A stretch of DNA of 39,526 nt from CAIXQW01 sp046049675 (GTDB taxonomy: Bacteria > Bacteroidota > Bacteroidia > Chitinophagales > Chitinophagaceae). Position 1 is the first letter of the stretch; the number at the start of each line of letters is the position of its first letter. The position numbers and the translations under genes were made by a program. Where the stretch lies: assembly GCA_046049675.1 (NCBI GenBank), contig JBJORA010000060.1, positions 1 through 39,526 on the forward strand, written 5' to 3'. A model generated the notes under the pieces. The model was not told the DNA's origin. It made no database searches and saw nothing but the letters and a program-made list of their open reading frames with translations. Positions 24,943 through 33,802 of the stretch are shown here, piece after piece.

Positions 24943-26043
24943 ATGAGTAAGCGACTTGTTTTTTGTGTAACCAACGACCTTGTGTACGATCAACGCATGA
25001 ATCGTATCTGTAGTAGCTTAGCCAATGCTGGCTATAAAGTTACGCTTGTTGGTCGCACGCATGCAAACAGTCCTGCTTTGCAAGAAAAGCCATTTGAGCA
25101 AAAAAGATTTAGGTGCCTCCTAACAAAAGGGAAACTTTTCTATGTTGAATACAATATCAAGTTGTTTTTTGTGCTACTTTTCATCAAGGCTGATGTATTA
25201 GGTGCAATTGATTTAGATAGCATTTTGCCAGTACTTTGGGCTAGTAAGCTAAGAGGGAAACAACGTGTGTACGATGCCCACGAACTATTTTGCGAAATGC
25301 AAGAAATAAGCACGAGACCATTAATCTACAAAATATGGAAAGGCATAGAAAGATACGCTGTACCACAGTTTCCGCTAGGCTACACAATAGGCAAATACTA
25401 CGCGATTGAATTCTCTAAGATGTACAATGTGCAATATGAGATTGTAAGAAATGCAACTGTACACAACTCAGTTGAACAAATAGCACCAACAGAGCCCACA
25501 TATATTTTATATCAAGGCGCTGTAAACGAAGGTCGCTGTTTTGAACAACTCATTCCCGCCATGCAACACGTTAGTTTACCCTTAGTGATTTGTGGCGCGG
25601 GCAATTTTTTTGAAGAAACGAAAGCATTGGTTGCAAGCTATAACCTGCAAGACAAAGTAACGATGTACGGCTATGTTCCTCCACAAGAACTAAAGCAATT
25701 TACGGAACAGGCCTATATAGGCATTACCTTATTTAGTGACGGCGCAAAAAGCAAAAGCAATTACTTGAGTATGGCTAATCGCTTCTTTGATTATATGCAC
25801 AGTGGCGTGCCTCAAATTTGCGTTGGCTTTCCCGAATACAAGGATGTGAACGAGGAATTTGAAATAGCAGTATTGTTAAATGAAGTTGATGAAAACACAA
25901 TAAGCACGGCAATCAATGCGCTCGCAAATGACAAAGAAAAACATGCGCAATTAGCACATAATACACTTGCATGCAGAAAAAAATACTGTTGGCAAGAAGA
26001 AGAGAAAAAACTAATCGCATTTTACAAGAAACATATTGGCTAA
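24943..26043 (+). CDS. Glycosyltransferase, GT4-like
   Basis: 366 aa beginning two bases after the formyltransferase stop. The N-terminal half reads KRLVFCVTNDLVYDQRMNRICSSLANAGYKVTLVGRT, which matches transferases that start VT-DL--DQR--RI--SL---GY-V-LVGR. RVYDAHELFCEM is the YDAHE motif of that group. C-terminal: YILYQGAVNEGRCFEQLIPAMQ, LVICGAGNF, KVTMYGYVPPQELKQFTEQAYIGITLFSDGAKSKSNYLSMANRFFDYMHSGVPQI, with the donor-site block in the last 35 residues of that run. It probably adds one residue to the surface glycan. The next gene overlaps its end. Confidence 0.88.
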   Translation: MSKRLVFCVTNDLVYDQRMNRICSSLANAGYKVTLVGRTHANSPALQEKPFEQKRFRCLLTKGKLFYVEYNIKLFFVLLFIKADVLGAIDLDSILPVLWASKLRGKQRVYDAHELFCEMQEISTRPLIYKIWKGIERYAVPQFPLGYTIGKYYAIEFSKMYNVQYEIVRNATVHNSVEQIAPTEPTYILYQGAVNEGRCFEQLIPAMQHVSLPLVICGAGNFFEETKALVASYNLQDKVTMYGYVPPQELKQFTEQAYIGITLFSDGAKSKSNYLSMANRFFDYMHSGVPQICVGFPEYKDVNEEFEIAVLLNEVDENTISTAINALANDKEKHAQLAHNTLACRKKYCWQEEEKKLIAFYKKHIG

Positions 26044-27169
26044 GCTTTTACATATCGTAACTTGGGATATACCCTACCCTGCCAATTACGGCGGCGCTAT
26101 AGAAGTGTATTATAAACTCAAGGCACTGCAGCAAAAAGGTGTACAGGTCATTCTGCATTGCTTTAGCTATGGCACACGCAATACTGTAGCACCAGAACTA
26201 AGGGCTTTATGTAAAGATGTGTACGTTTACCAACGACAATCCTACCTAAAATTTCTCTTTTCTAAAGAACCCTATATCGTTGCTAGCAGAAGAGATAATG
26301 CATTGCTCGCTAATTTAATTGCCATAGAGGCACCGATACTGTTTGAAGGCATCCATACGACTGCTTGGCTACATCGGCCAGAAATTGCTAATCGCAGACG
26401 CATCGTGCGCGTGCATAATATTGAAAGCAACTACTACTGGCATCTTTGGCAAAATGAAAGCTCATTCATCAAGAAAAGATACTTTAAGCAAGAGTTTATG
26501 CGCTTGCACAAGTACGAGTTCTTATTAAATGGCGCGAGCGGCTTTTGCGCAATGACAACAAAAGACGCCGAGTACTTTGAACATCACTATCCATCCCTAT
26601 CACATAGGTTGATTCCCGCTTTTCATGGCAACAACGCGAGAGATTACGAGAAAGCTAGTGCTAAACCATACTGCTTATACCATGGCAACTTAAGTATTAG
26701 CGAAAACAATCTAAGTGCATTGTGGTTGATTGAAAACGTATTTAGCAAGACGAACATGGCTTGCAAAATTGCTGGCAAGCAGCCTAGCGATGCGCTAAAA
26801 GAATCCTGCAAGCTGCATCCACACATTGAAATAATTGATAGTCCTAGTCACCAACACCTGCAGCAACTTATTATAGAAGCTCAGATTAATTGCTTGTACA
26901 CCATGCAGGATACTGGCATTAAATTAAAAATGTTGAATGCTTTATGCAACGGCGGATTGGTAGTTTGTAATGACTTGATGCTAAGTGGGACAAAAATTTC
27001 TAAGAGTATTACCGTGGCTAATACGGCTAAAGCTTGGTTAGAAGCTATAGAGTTTTACACGTCAAAAGTTTTTGATGGTCAATTGCAGCAATTGAGAGCT
27101 CTGGATTTAGCACCTTATGACGACGGCCTTAATGCCGAAAGCTTAATTAATTTTCTCTTTGACAAATAA
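26036..27169 (+). CDS. Glycosyltransferase, GT4-type, TTG start
   Basis: 377 aa. The only sensible start is a TTG at 26036, which overlaps the previous stop by eight bases; the next residues AKLLHIVTWDIPYPANYGGAIEVYYKL are exactly the family's beginning. It shares P-PAN-GGAI and VRVHNIE with the transferase at 22945, so the two are probably paralogues within one cluster. The C-terminal donor region reads YCLYHGNLSISENNLSALWLIENVF, CKIAGKQPS and TMQDTGIKLKMLNALCNGGLVVCN. Its acidic pair is reduced: the usual E of the E-x7-E motif reads LKMLNAL. It ends the cluster, and its stop directly abuts that of ftsE on the other strand. Confidence 0.85.
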   Translation: MAKLLHIVTWDIPYPANYGGAIEVYYKLKALQQKGVQVILHCFSYGTRNTVAPELRALCKDVYVYQRQSYLKFLFSKEPYIVASRRDNALLANLIAIEAPILFEGIHTTAWLHRPEIANRRRIVRVHNIESNYYWHLWQNESSFIKKRYFKQEFMRLHKYEFLLNGASGFCAMTTKDAEYFEHHYPSLSHRLIPAFHGNNARDYEKASAKPYCLYHGNLSISENNLSALWLIENVFSKTNMACKIAGKQPSDALKESCKLHPHIEIIDSPSHQHLQQLIIEAQINCLYTMQDTGIKLKMLNALCNGGLVVCNDLMLSGTKISKSITVANTAKAWLEAIEFYTSKVFDGQLQQLRALDLAPYDDGLNAESLINFLFDK

Positions 27170-27859
27170 CTATGCTGTTTCTAAGCTTGCATTGTCAAAT
27201 ATCTTACCATCTTCTACCCTAATAATACGAGCAGGGAACTTGCTGATGATGCTATAGTCGTGGGTAGCCATGATGACTGAGGTACCATAGTCTGTAGCAA
27301 TACTGCGCAATAATTGCATGATTTCATCGGCAGTTTCTGGATCTAAGTTGCCAGTAGGTTCATCAGCTAAAATAAGCTTAGGATTGTTGAGCAGCGCTCG
27401 AGCAATATCTACACGCTGCTGCTCACCTCCGCTTAGTTCATAAGGCATTTTCTGTTGCTTATGCTTAATGCCAACTTTATCTAATTCGCGGCTAATCTTT
27501 TTTTCCATAAGCGCTTTGTCATTCCAACCCGTTGCACGCAGTACAAACTCTAAATTATCGTGTACTGTACGATCAGTAAGCAACTGAAAATCTTGAAACA
27601 CAATGCCTAGATTACGACGTAAGTAAGGCACATTTTTCCAAGTAAGCGTCGATAAATCAAAGCCGCATACTTTACCGCTGCCACTTTTTAAGGGAATATT
27701 ACCATAGATGGTTTTTAGGAGGCTACTTTTACCTGTACCTGTCTTTCCAATAAGGTAAACAAATTCACCTTGCTCTATATGCAAGTTTACATCACCAAGT
27801 ATCTTTACGCTGCCTTGATAGATTTGCGCATTGTTTAACGCTACAAGTGTTTCTGCCAT
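27170..27859 (-). CDS. ftsE: ABC-type ATPase, FtsE-like
   Basis: 229 aa, the length of FtsE. All ATPase motifs are present: Walker A GKTGTGKS (38-45), Q-loop VFQDFQLL (87-94), signature LSGGEQQR (142-149), Walker B LILADE (162-167) followed by PTGNLD, and switch His200 in ATHD. The Y-LIGKTGTGKSSLLKTIYG and IVFQDFQLLTDRTVHDNLEFVLRATG blocks are those of Bacteroidota cell-division ATPase FtsE, which with FtsX couples ATP hydrolysis to peptidoglycan remodelling. FtsX is not next to it here. Another LolD/MacB-like ABC ATPase is possible but less likely. It lies 11 bases after prc, probably in the same transcript. Confidence 0.85.
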   Translation of the reverse strand: MAETLVALNNAQIYQGSVKILGDVNLHIEQGEFVYLIGKTGTGKSSLLKTIYGNIPLKSGSGKVCGFDLSTLTWKNVPYLRRNLGIVFQDFQLLTDRTVHDNLEFVLRATGWNDKALMEKKISRELDKVGIKHKQQKMPYELSGGEQQRVDIARALLNNPKLILADEPTGNLDPETADEIMQLLRSIATDYGTSVIMATHDYSIISKFPARIIRVEDGKIFDNASLETA

Positions 27860-27870
27860 CGGCTACGAAA

Positions 27871-30081
27871 TTAAGCCTTTATTAGGTCTTGAACAATGTT
27901 AACTGCCTCTTTTACAGTAGCATCTTTCTTAAGCCCTTTTAGCCAATCTTCGTTTTTCTTCTTGCTTACATCGTCTTGTAGCACACGATCCATGTCTGCA
28001 CGACAGTTATAGATGTCTAGCAATTCCTTGCCTTTATCAAGCTCTTCAATGCTTTTGTTGAGCACTTTTACTTCTTCTAATTGCTGACGATACTTTTTGA
28101 TATTGAGTGAATATACATTGTCGTCTTGCTGCTTTTTGAGTTGAGCAGCACGTTCAGTAACCAACTTAAAGTAAGCGCTATTGCTAATGCGTTGTTTAGA
28201 AGCAGCAATAGCGGCAGAAACACCTTTTGCATCTACCGTGCTAAAGGTTGTGCTATTAATAGCATCATAAGGCAGCGCACTTTCGTAACGACGTTCGCCG
28301 CTTTCCAAAAACATATAAACATCCGGAATAGTTACATCTGGTACAACACCGTTAAGCTGCGTGCTACCACCATTGATGCGATAAAATTTTTGAACAGTAA
28401 GCTTTAAATTACCTAGTGAGCCGTCGTTAGCTAAGAACTCGCTTAAATTTGGCACCACAGAAGGATTGTTAGACGCAAACTCATCCAAGCTAAACACACG
28501 TTGTACTGTGCCCTTACCATGTGTAGTACCGCCAACAATTACCGCACGCTTATAATCTTGCAATGCACCAGCTAAAATCTCACTTGCACTAGCACTTGTA
28601 CTATTTACCAAAACAGTCATCGGACCTTCGTATACTAGTTGCTTGCTACCCTGCTTCAACACTTGAGGATCACTTTTTGTTGTTTTTACTTGCACGCTCG
28701 CTGCGTCTTTTACAAATAGTGTAGTGATATCAACAACATCGTTAAGCGAACCACCACCATTCCAACGCAAGTCTAGCACTAGGCCATCTATATGTTCTTC
28801 ATTGACAAGCTTATCAATTTCTTTGCGCATATCTACAGCACAACGTTTGCCATTGGCACGCTGAAAATCTGCATAGAATTCAGGTAAGTACACGTAACCA
28901 ATTTTTTTGCCTGCATCTTGAATAATAGCACTCTTTACAAATACATCTTCCGTTTTTACTTCGTCGCGTATAATAGGAATTATTTCTTGTTTACCATCTT
29001 TATGCTTTACGTGTAAGCGTACTTCAGTATTCTTTTTACCACGAATAATCTTCACGATATCTTCAACATCCCAGCCGCTTACTTCTACTGGCTCATCAGC
29101 ACCTTGTGCGATCTTTAATACTATGTCGTCAACCTTTAATGAACCTTGTTTCCAACATGGTGTACCTGCAAGAATTTGTTGTATTTGACATTGGCCATCA
29201 ACAACACGAAGCACTGCACCAATACCAACAAATGTGCCGCTCATTTGCTCATCAAAGCGTTGCTTATCTTTTGGCGCCATAAAATCTGTGTGAGGATCAT
29301 TTTGACCAGCGATAGCATTGCAATACATACTAAAGTATTCATTGTCAGTATTCTTATTCACACGACGGAAATAGTAATCCAAATTTCGCTTAACACTTTT
29401 GCGGCTGCTATCTTCAAGTTGCACATCACTTAACACTTTGTAATCCTTAACAGTGTCTTTGGCGCTATTTTGTGCATCTTGTAATTCTACAAAACGTGCA
29501 AGCGAACGATACTTAATAGTTTGGCGCCATCTGTCTTCCAACTCTTTTTCGTTTTTGCACCAAGCCATTTTCTTGCCGTCTAGTAGAATGTCTTCATTAG
29601 TATCAAATTTTTGAGGTGTAACAATCCACTTTTCGTAGTATGCCTTGGTTTGTTGCATACGCTCGTCGTACACCTTCATCACCATTTCATAAAACTCTAT
29701 ACTACCTTCTTTAATTTGATCATCGAGCTTAGTGCGATACTTGCGAAATTGCTCTATATCTTTTGCGGTAAATACTTGTTTGTTGTAATCTAAGTACTCC
29801 AAGAATTTATCGAAAACCTCTTCGCTAAATTTGTCGTCAATGGTGCGTGGCGAAAAGTGGCCCGATTGAATCATCGCCATCATCGCTTTTAAAATTGCTT
29901 TGTTGCGTTCAGGCGAACTCTTAATCCCTTCTGTAGGTGCAGCAGCCTGCTCTGCAAGCAATGCATCAAGGGAATTGTATTGCAGATCCTTAGCACCTGC
30001 TGCCACGTCGCACTGCTGAAAACTTAGTAATGCAATTGATGAAAATGCTATTACCGCTAAAACTCTTCTTAACTTAATCAT
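27871..30081 (-). CDS. prc: Carboxy-terminal processing protease Prc/Tsp (peptidase S41)
   Basis: A 736-aa periplasmic serine protease that trims C-termini of exported proteins. An N-terminal signal (LAVIAFSSIALLS) ends near FQQCDVAAG, with Cys24 as a possible lipid anchor but not an ideal lipobox. Residues 50-280 form the helical Prc-specific N-terminal domain (FSPRTIDDKFSEEVFDKFLEYLDYNK, MSMYCNAIAGQNDPHT). The PDZ domain spans about 280-365 (FVGIGAVLRVVDGQCQIQQI, GTPCWKQGSLKVDDIVLKI). The S41 core spans about 390-530 with GLVLDLRWNGGGSL, nucleophile Ser496 in STSASASE, and general base Lys523 in THGKGTVQ. A long C-terminal helical tail follows (DUF3340-like). Length and order match Prc of Bacteroidota. 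It is followed by ftsE. Confidence 0.93.
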   Translation of the reverse strand: MIKLRRVLAVIAFSSIALLSFQQCDVAAGAKDLQYNSLDALLAEQAAAPTEGIKSSPERNKAILKAMMAMIQSGHFSPRTIDDKFSEEVFDKFLEYLDYNKQVFTAKDIEQFRKYRTKLDDQIKEGSIEFYEMVMKVYDERMQQTKAYYEKWIVTPQKFDTNEDILLDGKKMAWCKNEKELEDRWRQTIKYRSLARFVELQDAQNSAKDTVKDYKVLSDVQLEDSSRKSVKRNLDYYFRRVNKNTDNEYFSMYCNAIAGQNDPHTDFMAPKDKQRFDEQMSGTFVGIGAVLRVVDGQCQIQQILAGTPCWKQGSLKVDDIVLKIAQGADEPVEVSGWDVEDIVKIIRGKKNTEVRLHVKHKDGKQEIIPIIRDEVKTEDVFVKSAIIQDAGKKIGYVYLPEFYADFQRANGKRCAVDMRKEIDKLVNEEHIDGLVLDLRWNGGGSLNDVVDITTLFVKDAASVQVKTTKSDPQVLKQGSKQLVYEGPMTVLVNSTSASASEILAGALQDYKRAVIVGGTTHGKGTVQRVFSLDEFASNNPSVVPNLSEFLANDGSLGNLKLTVQKFYRINGGSTQLNGVVPDVTIPDVYMFLESGERRYESALPYDAINSTTFSTVDAKGVSAAIAASKQRISNSAYFKLVTERAAQLKKQQDDNVYSLNIKKYRQQLEEVKVLNKSIEELDKGKELLDIYNCRADMDRVLQDDVSKKKNEDWLKGLKKDATVKEAVNIVQDLIKA

Positions 30082-30206
30082 ATTTGTATTTGCTCAAATA
30101 TCTTTCAATGGTGAAGATACTATAGATTTTATTTGCAGATCAAAAAGCGTTCCTATTGCGTATAAAAAAGAAGCAATTTAGCAAAGTCTTAACCCGACTC
30201 GGCAAT

Positions 30207-30228
30207 GCAACAATAGCCCTATTGTTGC
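30207..30228 (-). terminator. Hairpin after the TonB-receptor gene (possible transcription end)
   Basis: GCAACAATAG (30207-30216) and CTATTGTTGC (30219-30228) are perfect complements, starting 10 bases past the receptor stop. The loop is very small and there is no clear T-run after it. It may be a terminator-like or RNA-stabilising hairpin, not a classic intrinsic terminator. Confidence 0.45.
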
Positions 30229-30237
30229 ACGCTGTGC

Positions 30238-32466
30238 CTAGTTTAAACCACTGCGCACACTAATAATAAAGTTACGGCCAGGCGCACTAATACCGCTGGC
30301 AAAAAGGCGATAGTGGTAGTCCATTATGTTCTCGACGCCGATACACACTTGCGCATATTTACTAAACGTATAAGCACCACGAAGGTTGATGGTGTACCAG
30401 CTGGGCAAACCAACATTGGTTGCATATGGTAAATTATCTTCTCCACTATTGCTATATCTGCTCAAAGGTTTGAGGTCGGAAAACATTGTAAAGCCTTCAA
30501 CAAAATACTTCTTGCGCGTGTATTTCATTGCAAACCTTCCATAAGTAGGTGGAATATGGTCAAGCGGCACAGCAGTGACATCATTACTAAGGAAGTAGTT
30601 GCCGCGTACAAGATTAAGATTGCCATCGCAGGTTAATCGTTTTGTTAAGTTAAATTCTCCGCTTAGAAAGACGCCTTGTATAGTAGCTTGGGCTTGATTT
30701 TGCATTGCTAAAACGCGGCGCAGTGTATCGTTGTATAAGATACTATCATTGCCATTAAATACAAATGGTTTTAATACTAGCACATTGCTTAACCGGGTGT
30801 GATATGCGCCTGCGCTTAGACGCAACTTTTCACCACTGATATCAACGCGTGCTTCCAACTGATGCGTGCGTTCAGGCTTTACTTTTGGATTAGGTACAAC
30901 AACGCCATTGTCGGCAGAGGTTTCAAATATTTTTGTCATATCGTCAATATTTGGCGCGCGAAACCCACTGCTATAAATGCCTGAAATTGAAATATTATCC
31001 TTTGCTTTATACTTCAAAGCACTACTACCAGAAAAACCACTAGTCCTTTGACTTATCTGCGTATAAGGTAAATTGAATTGCACATCTGTATTTGCTATCG
31101 TACTGTTTAACGAGGTAGCTGCATAGCGCACACTATTGTTCCATATGAACTTACTAAATCGTGATCCTGCTAAATGCTGTATGTAGGCGCCATAGTAACC
31201 CATAAAATTACTACCATTAGGATATCTGCTATCAATGGTGCTAACTGCTTTGCTGACAATATTTGTTCTATAACCAATACTAGCAATATCATTTAACTGC
31301 AAATCTGCACCTACTGTAAAGTGATGTTTACCTTCAGTATGTGTGGCGTTTATTTCTGCACTCGTTACGTTTACTGTTTCTTCTCTACTATCGAGGTTTG
31401 AACTTGCAAATCGCCTTGTAGAGCGTGTTTCCAAAATCCTTTGATGCGCTGCTGTAAATCGAATACTTTCCAAAAAACTTGACTTGTTGGTATATGCAAA
31501 ATTATAGCTTGTCATTGCTCTAAACTGCGGGCCATAGTACCATTCAGCGAACTCTACTGTATTGCCTTTTACTTGACTTAAACGATCAAAGCGATTAATA
31601 TTGCTACTATTGCTCAATTGTAGATTAATGCTGTGTATTATATTATTGCTTTGCTTGTATGCTAGCTTTTGCAATAAGTCCAATTGCGAATAACCCGTGC
31701 GCATTTGTTCAGCCGGACGCTCATTGCGTAAGGTAGTATCGGCACCGCTAGCTGTTTTGCCAGCGTAATAAGTGTTTTGACCCCAGGTACCATAGCGTGT
31801 TCTGAAATTCTTACCTGAGACAACATTGCCAAAATCGCTGTAGGTAATACTGCTAACGCCGGCAAACTTCTTATTGCCATAATTAGCATCTGCATGTGCA
31901 GTTTTTTCTCCGTAGGCAGAAGCATATCGTACAAGTGCACTTCCGTTAAACATTGGCTTGGTGCTTGCAGCATCGGTAAAACGCGGTCGCATTGTTTGCA
32001 TTACAACTACACCACCTAGCGCATCGCTACCATACATTGTGCTTGCCGGACCTTGCAGCACTTCTAACTTCTCAAGCATATTCTGATCTACAGTAATTAC
32101 ATTCTGCAGATGTCCCGCTCTGTATATTGCATTGTTCATACGAACGCCATCTACAACAAGTAAAACTCTACTCGCCTCAAAGCCTCTGATAATTGGACTT
32201 CCTCCGCCAGATTGACTCTTTTGCAAATACACTTCGCCTGTTTGTTGCAAAAGTTCTCCAGTGGCATTAGCATTTACCTGCTTAATGCGTTCTCTACTAA
32301 CCTCTGTGATTGTTTGTACAACGAGTTCTTTTTTGACCTCTACTTTTGTTGCAGCAACTCTAATTTCGCTGAGTTGTTTTATTTTGGCAGAATCTACCAA
32401 TTGCGCATGTGCGGCTGAAATTGCTAAAGCAATACATAAGCACAAGCTTATAATTTTTTTGAACAT
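30238..32466 (-). CDS. TonB-dependent outer-membrane receptor
   Basis: 742 aa. Signal peptide 1-21 (ISLCLCIALAISAAHAQ). A TonB-box-like LSEIRVAATK follows. The plug domain (about 45-170) has ATGELLQQTGEVYLQKSQSGGGSPIIRGFEASRVLLVVDGVRMNNAIYRAGHLQNVITVD and GPASTMYGSDALGGVVV. The 22-strand barrel fills the rest and ends in RNFIISVRSGLN. No carboxypeptidase-regulatory extension is present, so this is a classic siderophore-, heme- or vitamin-type importer, not a SusC. The RGFEA-RVLLVVDGVRMNNAIYR block is that of Bacteroidota heme/hemoglobin-type receptors, but I cannot name the ligand. It is preceded by two palindromes and a secreted-protein gene on the same strand. Confidence 0.92.
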   Translation of the reverse strand: MFKKIISLCLCIALAISAAHAQLVDSAKIKQLSEIRVAATKVEVKKELVVQTITEVSRERIKQVNANATGELLQQTGEVYLQKSQSGGGSPIIRGFEASRVLLVVDGVRMNNAIYRAGHLQNVITVDQNMLEKLEVLQGPASTMYGSDALGGVVVMQTMRPRFTDAASTKPMFNGSALVRYASAYGEKTAHADANYGNKKFAGVSSITYSDFGNVVSGKNFRTRYGTWGQNTYYAGKTASGADTTLRNERPAEQMRTGYSQLDLLQKLAYKQSNNIIHSINLQLSNSSNINRFDRLSQVKGNTVEFAEWYYGPQFRAMTSYNFAYTNKSSFLESIRFTAAHQRILETRSTRRFASSNLDSREETVNVTSAEINATHTEGKHHFTVGADLQLNDIASIGYRTNIVSKAVSTIDSRYPNGSNFMGYYGAYIQHLAGSRFSKFIWNNSVRYAATSLNSTIANTDVQFNLPYTQISQRTSGFSGSSALKYKAKDNISISGIYSSGFRAPNIDDMTKIFETSADNGVVVPNPKVKPERTHQLEARVDISGEKLRLSAGAYHTRLSNVLVLKPFVFNGNDSILYNDTLRRVLAMQNQAQATIQGVFLSGEFNLTKRLTCDGNLNLVRGNYFLSNDVTAVPLDHIPPTYGRFAMKYTRKKYFVEGFTMFSDLKPLSRYSNSGEDNLPYATNVGLPSWYTINLRGAYTFSKYAQVCIGVENIMDYHYRLFASGISAPGRNFIISVRSGLN

Positions 32467-32494
32467 TATACTCTTCTTTAGTGAACATCATTAA

Positions 32495-32514
32495 TGCGTC
32501 AATATTTTGACACA
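32495..32514. promoter_or_regulatory. Palindrome GTCAA-N4-TTGAC upstream of the TonB receptor
   Basis: GTCAA (32498-32502) and TTGAC (32507-32511) are separated by four bases, with outer TG/CA pairs at 32495-32496 and 32513-32514. It lies 28 bases upstream of the receptor ATG, in the position of an operator. Confidence 0.45.
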
Positions 32515-32524
32515 TGCTACACTT

Positions 32525-32546
32525 GTTAGTACAATAGTGTACCAAC
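32525..32546. promoter_or_regulatory. Palindrome GTT-GTACA-N4-TGTAC-AAC upstream of the TonB receptor
   Basis: GTACA (32529-32533) and TGTAC (32538-32542) pair across four bases, and the flanks GTT (32525-32527) and AAC (32544-32546) also pair; only the 32528/32543 position mismatches. The absence of a T-run argues against a terminator for the upstream gene. Confidence 0.45.
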
Positions 32547-32558
32547 GAAAAAAGAATA

Positions 32559-33062
32559 CTAAAGCCGCGGTGGCTTAAGAAAAGACAAACAACTTGACAG
32601 CAGAATACACTTAAACCAATTGCTATGCTGTACTTGGTTTTGTATGTTTGACTGTACCACAAATGCAATGTAATCACCCCAAGATGTAAAAATTTTCTCT
32701 AGCTGAGAAGCGATTAAACTTGCTTTATTGCTTTCGTGTGCGCGACGTTGTTCTACGTCTAAGGCTGTTTGATGCTGTTTATCTGCTTTTCCAGTAAAGA
32801 CTACTGTGGCGCCTTTATGTTGTAAACTAATGTAGTCGTACATAGTACCTGCGTACACTAGCTCAGCACTATTGATAATAAAAATGTCACCAGCATTGTC
32901 TGCTACAACAGTCTGCAAGTCTTGCTTATCCTGCAACGCCCACTTCATTTGACATAGTATCCCTTCTGCACTTGGGCTAGCTGCATACAACCACTGAAAT
33001 GTAATGGCCATTAAGAGGCACAAACAAGTCAGTCGTTTTACATATGTACGCTGTGGCTGCAC
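32559..33062 (-). CDS. Secreted protein of unknown function upstream of the TonB receptor
   Basis: 167 aa if read from the GTG at 33062; a TTG at 33077 would sit inside a promoter-like box (AATGTTTG, 33075-33082). The N-terminus VKRLTCLCLLMAITFQWLYAAS is a signal peptide ending at about residue 28. The mature part has an alternating alpha/beta look (TVVADNAGDIFIINSAELVYAG, DYISLQHKGATVVFTGKADKQH), then a charged helix (ALDVEQRRAHESNKASLIASQLEKIF), and ends in a Cys/Leu-rich hydrophobic tail (FKCILLSSCLSFLKPP). No family is recognised. It lies 92 bases before the receptor on the same strand, across two palindromes. A co-regulated partner is possible; nothing proves it. Confidence 0.6.
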   Translation of the reverse strand: MQPQRTYVKRLTCLCLLMAITFQWLYAASPSAEGILCQMKWALQDKQDLQTVVADNAGDIFIINSAELVYAGTMYDYISLQHKGATVVFTGKADKQHQTALDVEQRRAHESNKASLIASQLEKIFTSWGDYIAFVVQSNIQNQVQHSNWFKCILLSSCLSFLKPPRL

Positions 33063-33328
33063 TGTGTAAATATACAAACATTAAATTTTGCGAAATCAAT
33101 CAAACTGTCAAATTCTAGCTTATGCAAGTAATATACGTTCTCCAAACTGGCTTTGCTAGCGCAAGTGTATCACCCAAAAAGGCTATAGCAGTGCCACAGC
33201 TAGCTTACATCAAGCAAGCCATCGTTACAATACAAAAACATAGAAGCGCTGCCAAAATACCTACAAGGCTTCTTTCATCCCTGATACTCATATAAATTAG
33301 ACGCGTTTTGAAATACAAAACTTTGCGC

Positions 33329-33802
33329 TTATTCAGCTTGGTTGCTTTCAAAAACGGAATCTACTTGCAGGGAACTACTATCAGCCGCAGCAGTTGCTAA
33401 TTCGTCACAACGATTGTTTTCTGCATTGCTTGCATGACCTTTAACCCATTGAAAAGTAATATCTAAGCCACGTTGCGTTTCTTGTAAATACTGTTTCCAC
33501 AAATCAGGATTTTTAACTTTCGCAAAACGCTTTCGCACCCAATTATGCAGCCATCCTTGCGTAATTGCATCTACCACATACTTACTATCGCTGTAAACAA
33601 CTACTGGTTTATCAACTGTTTTAAGTGCTTGCAAAGCAACAATAACAGCGAGTAATTCCATACGATTATTGGTAGTAAGTCGGTAGCCCGCGCTTAGCTC
33701 TTTGCGCTTGTTTTTGTACAGTAGCACAATACCATAGCCGCCACGACCAGGATTGCCACGGCAAGCTCCATCGGTAAAAATATGAATTCGTTCGTCTGTC
33801 AC
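33329..33802 (-). CDS. rnhA: Ribonuclease HI
   Basis: This 157-aa enzyme degrades the RNA strand of RNA-DNA hybrids. It starts at GTG 33802, which overlaps the ffh stop by one base (TAGTG). Catalytic acids: Asp11 in FTDGACRGNPGRGGYG, Glu49 in TTNNRMELLAVI, Asp72 in VYSDSKYVVDAI and Asp133 in NNRCDELA. The handle region LHNWVRKRFAKVKNPDLWKQY and QWVKGHASNAENN with its conserved His are normal. The length is usual, with an extra 15-residue acidic/polar tail. It is coupled to ffh as the second gene of an operon. Confidence 0.96.
   Translation of the reverse strand: MTDERIHIFTDGACRGNPGRGGYGIVLLYKNKRKELSAGYRLTTNNRMELLAVIVALQALKTVDKPVVVYSDSKYVVDAITQGWLHNWVRKRFAKVKNPDLWKQYLQETQRGLDITFQWVKGHASNAENNRCDELATAAADSSSLQVDSVFESNQAE

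Noticed and set aside
32360..32677. 105-aa leftward frame overlapping the end of the secreted orphan and the receptor start
   Set aside because: It crosses the palindromes, overlaps the receptor's signal peptide and has no protein-like pattern.
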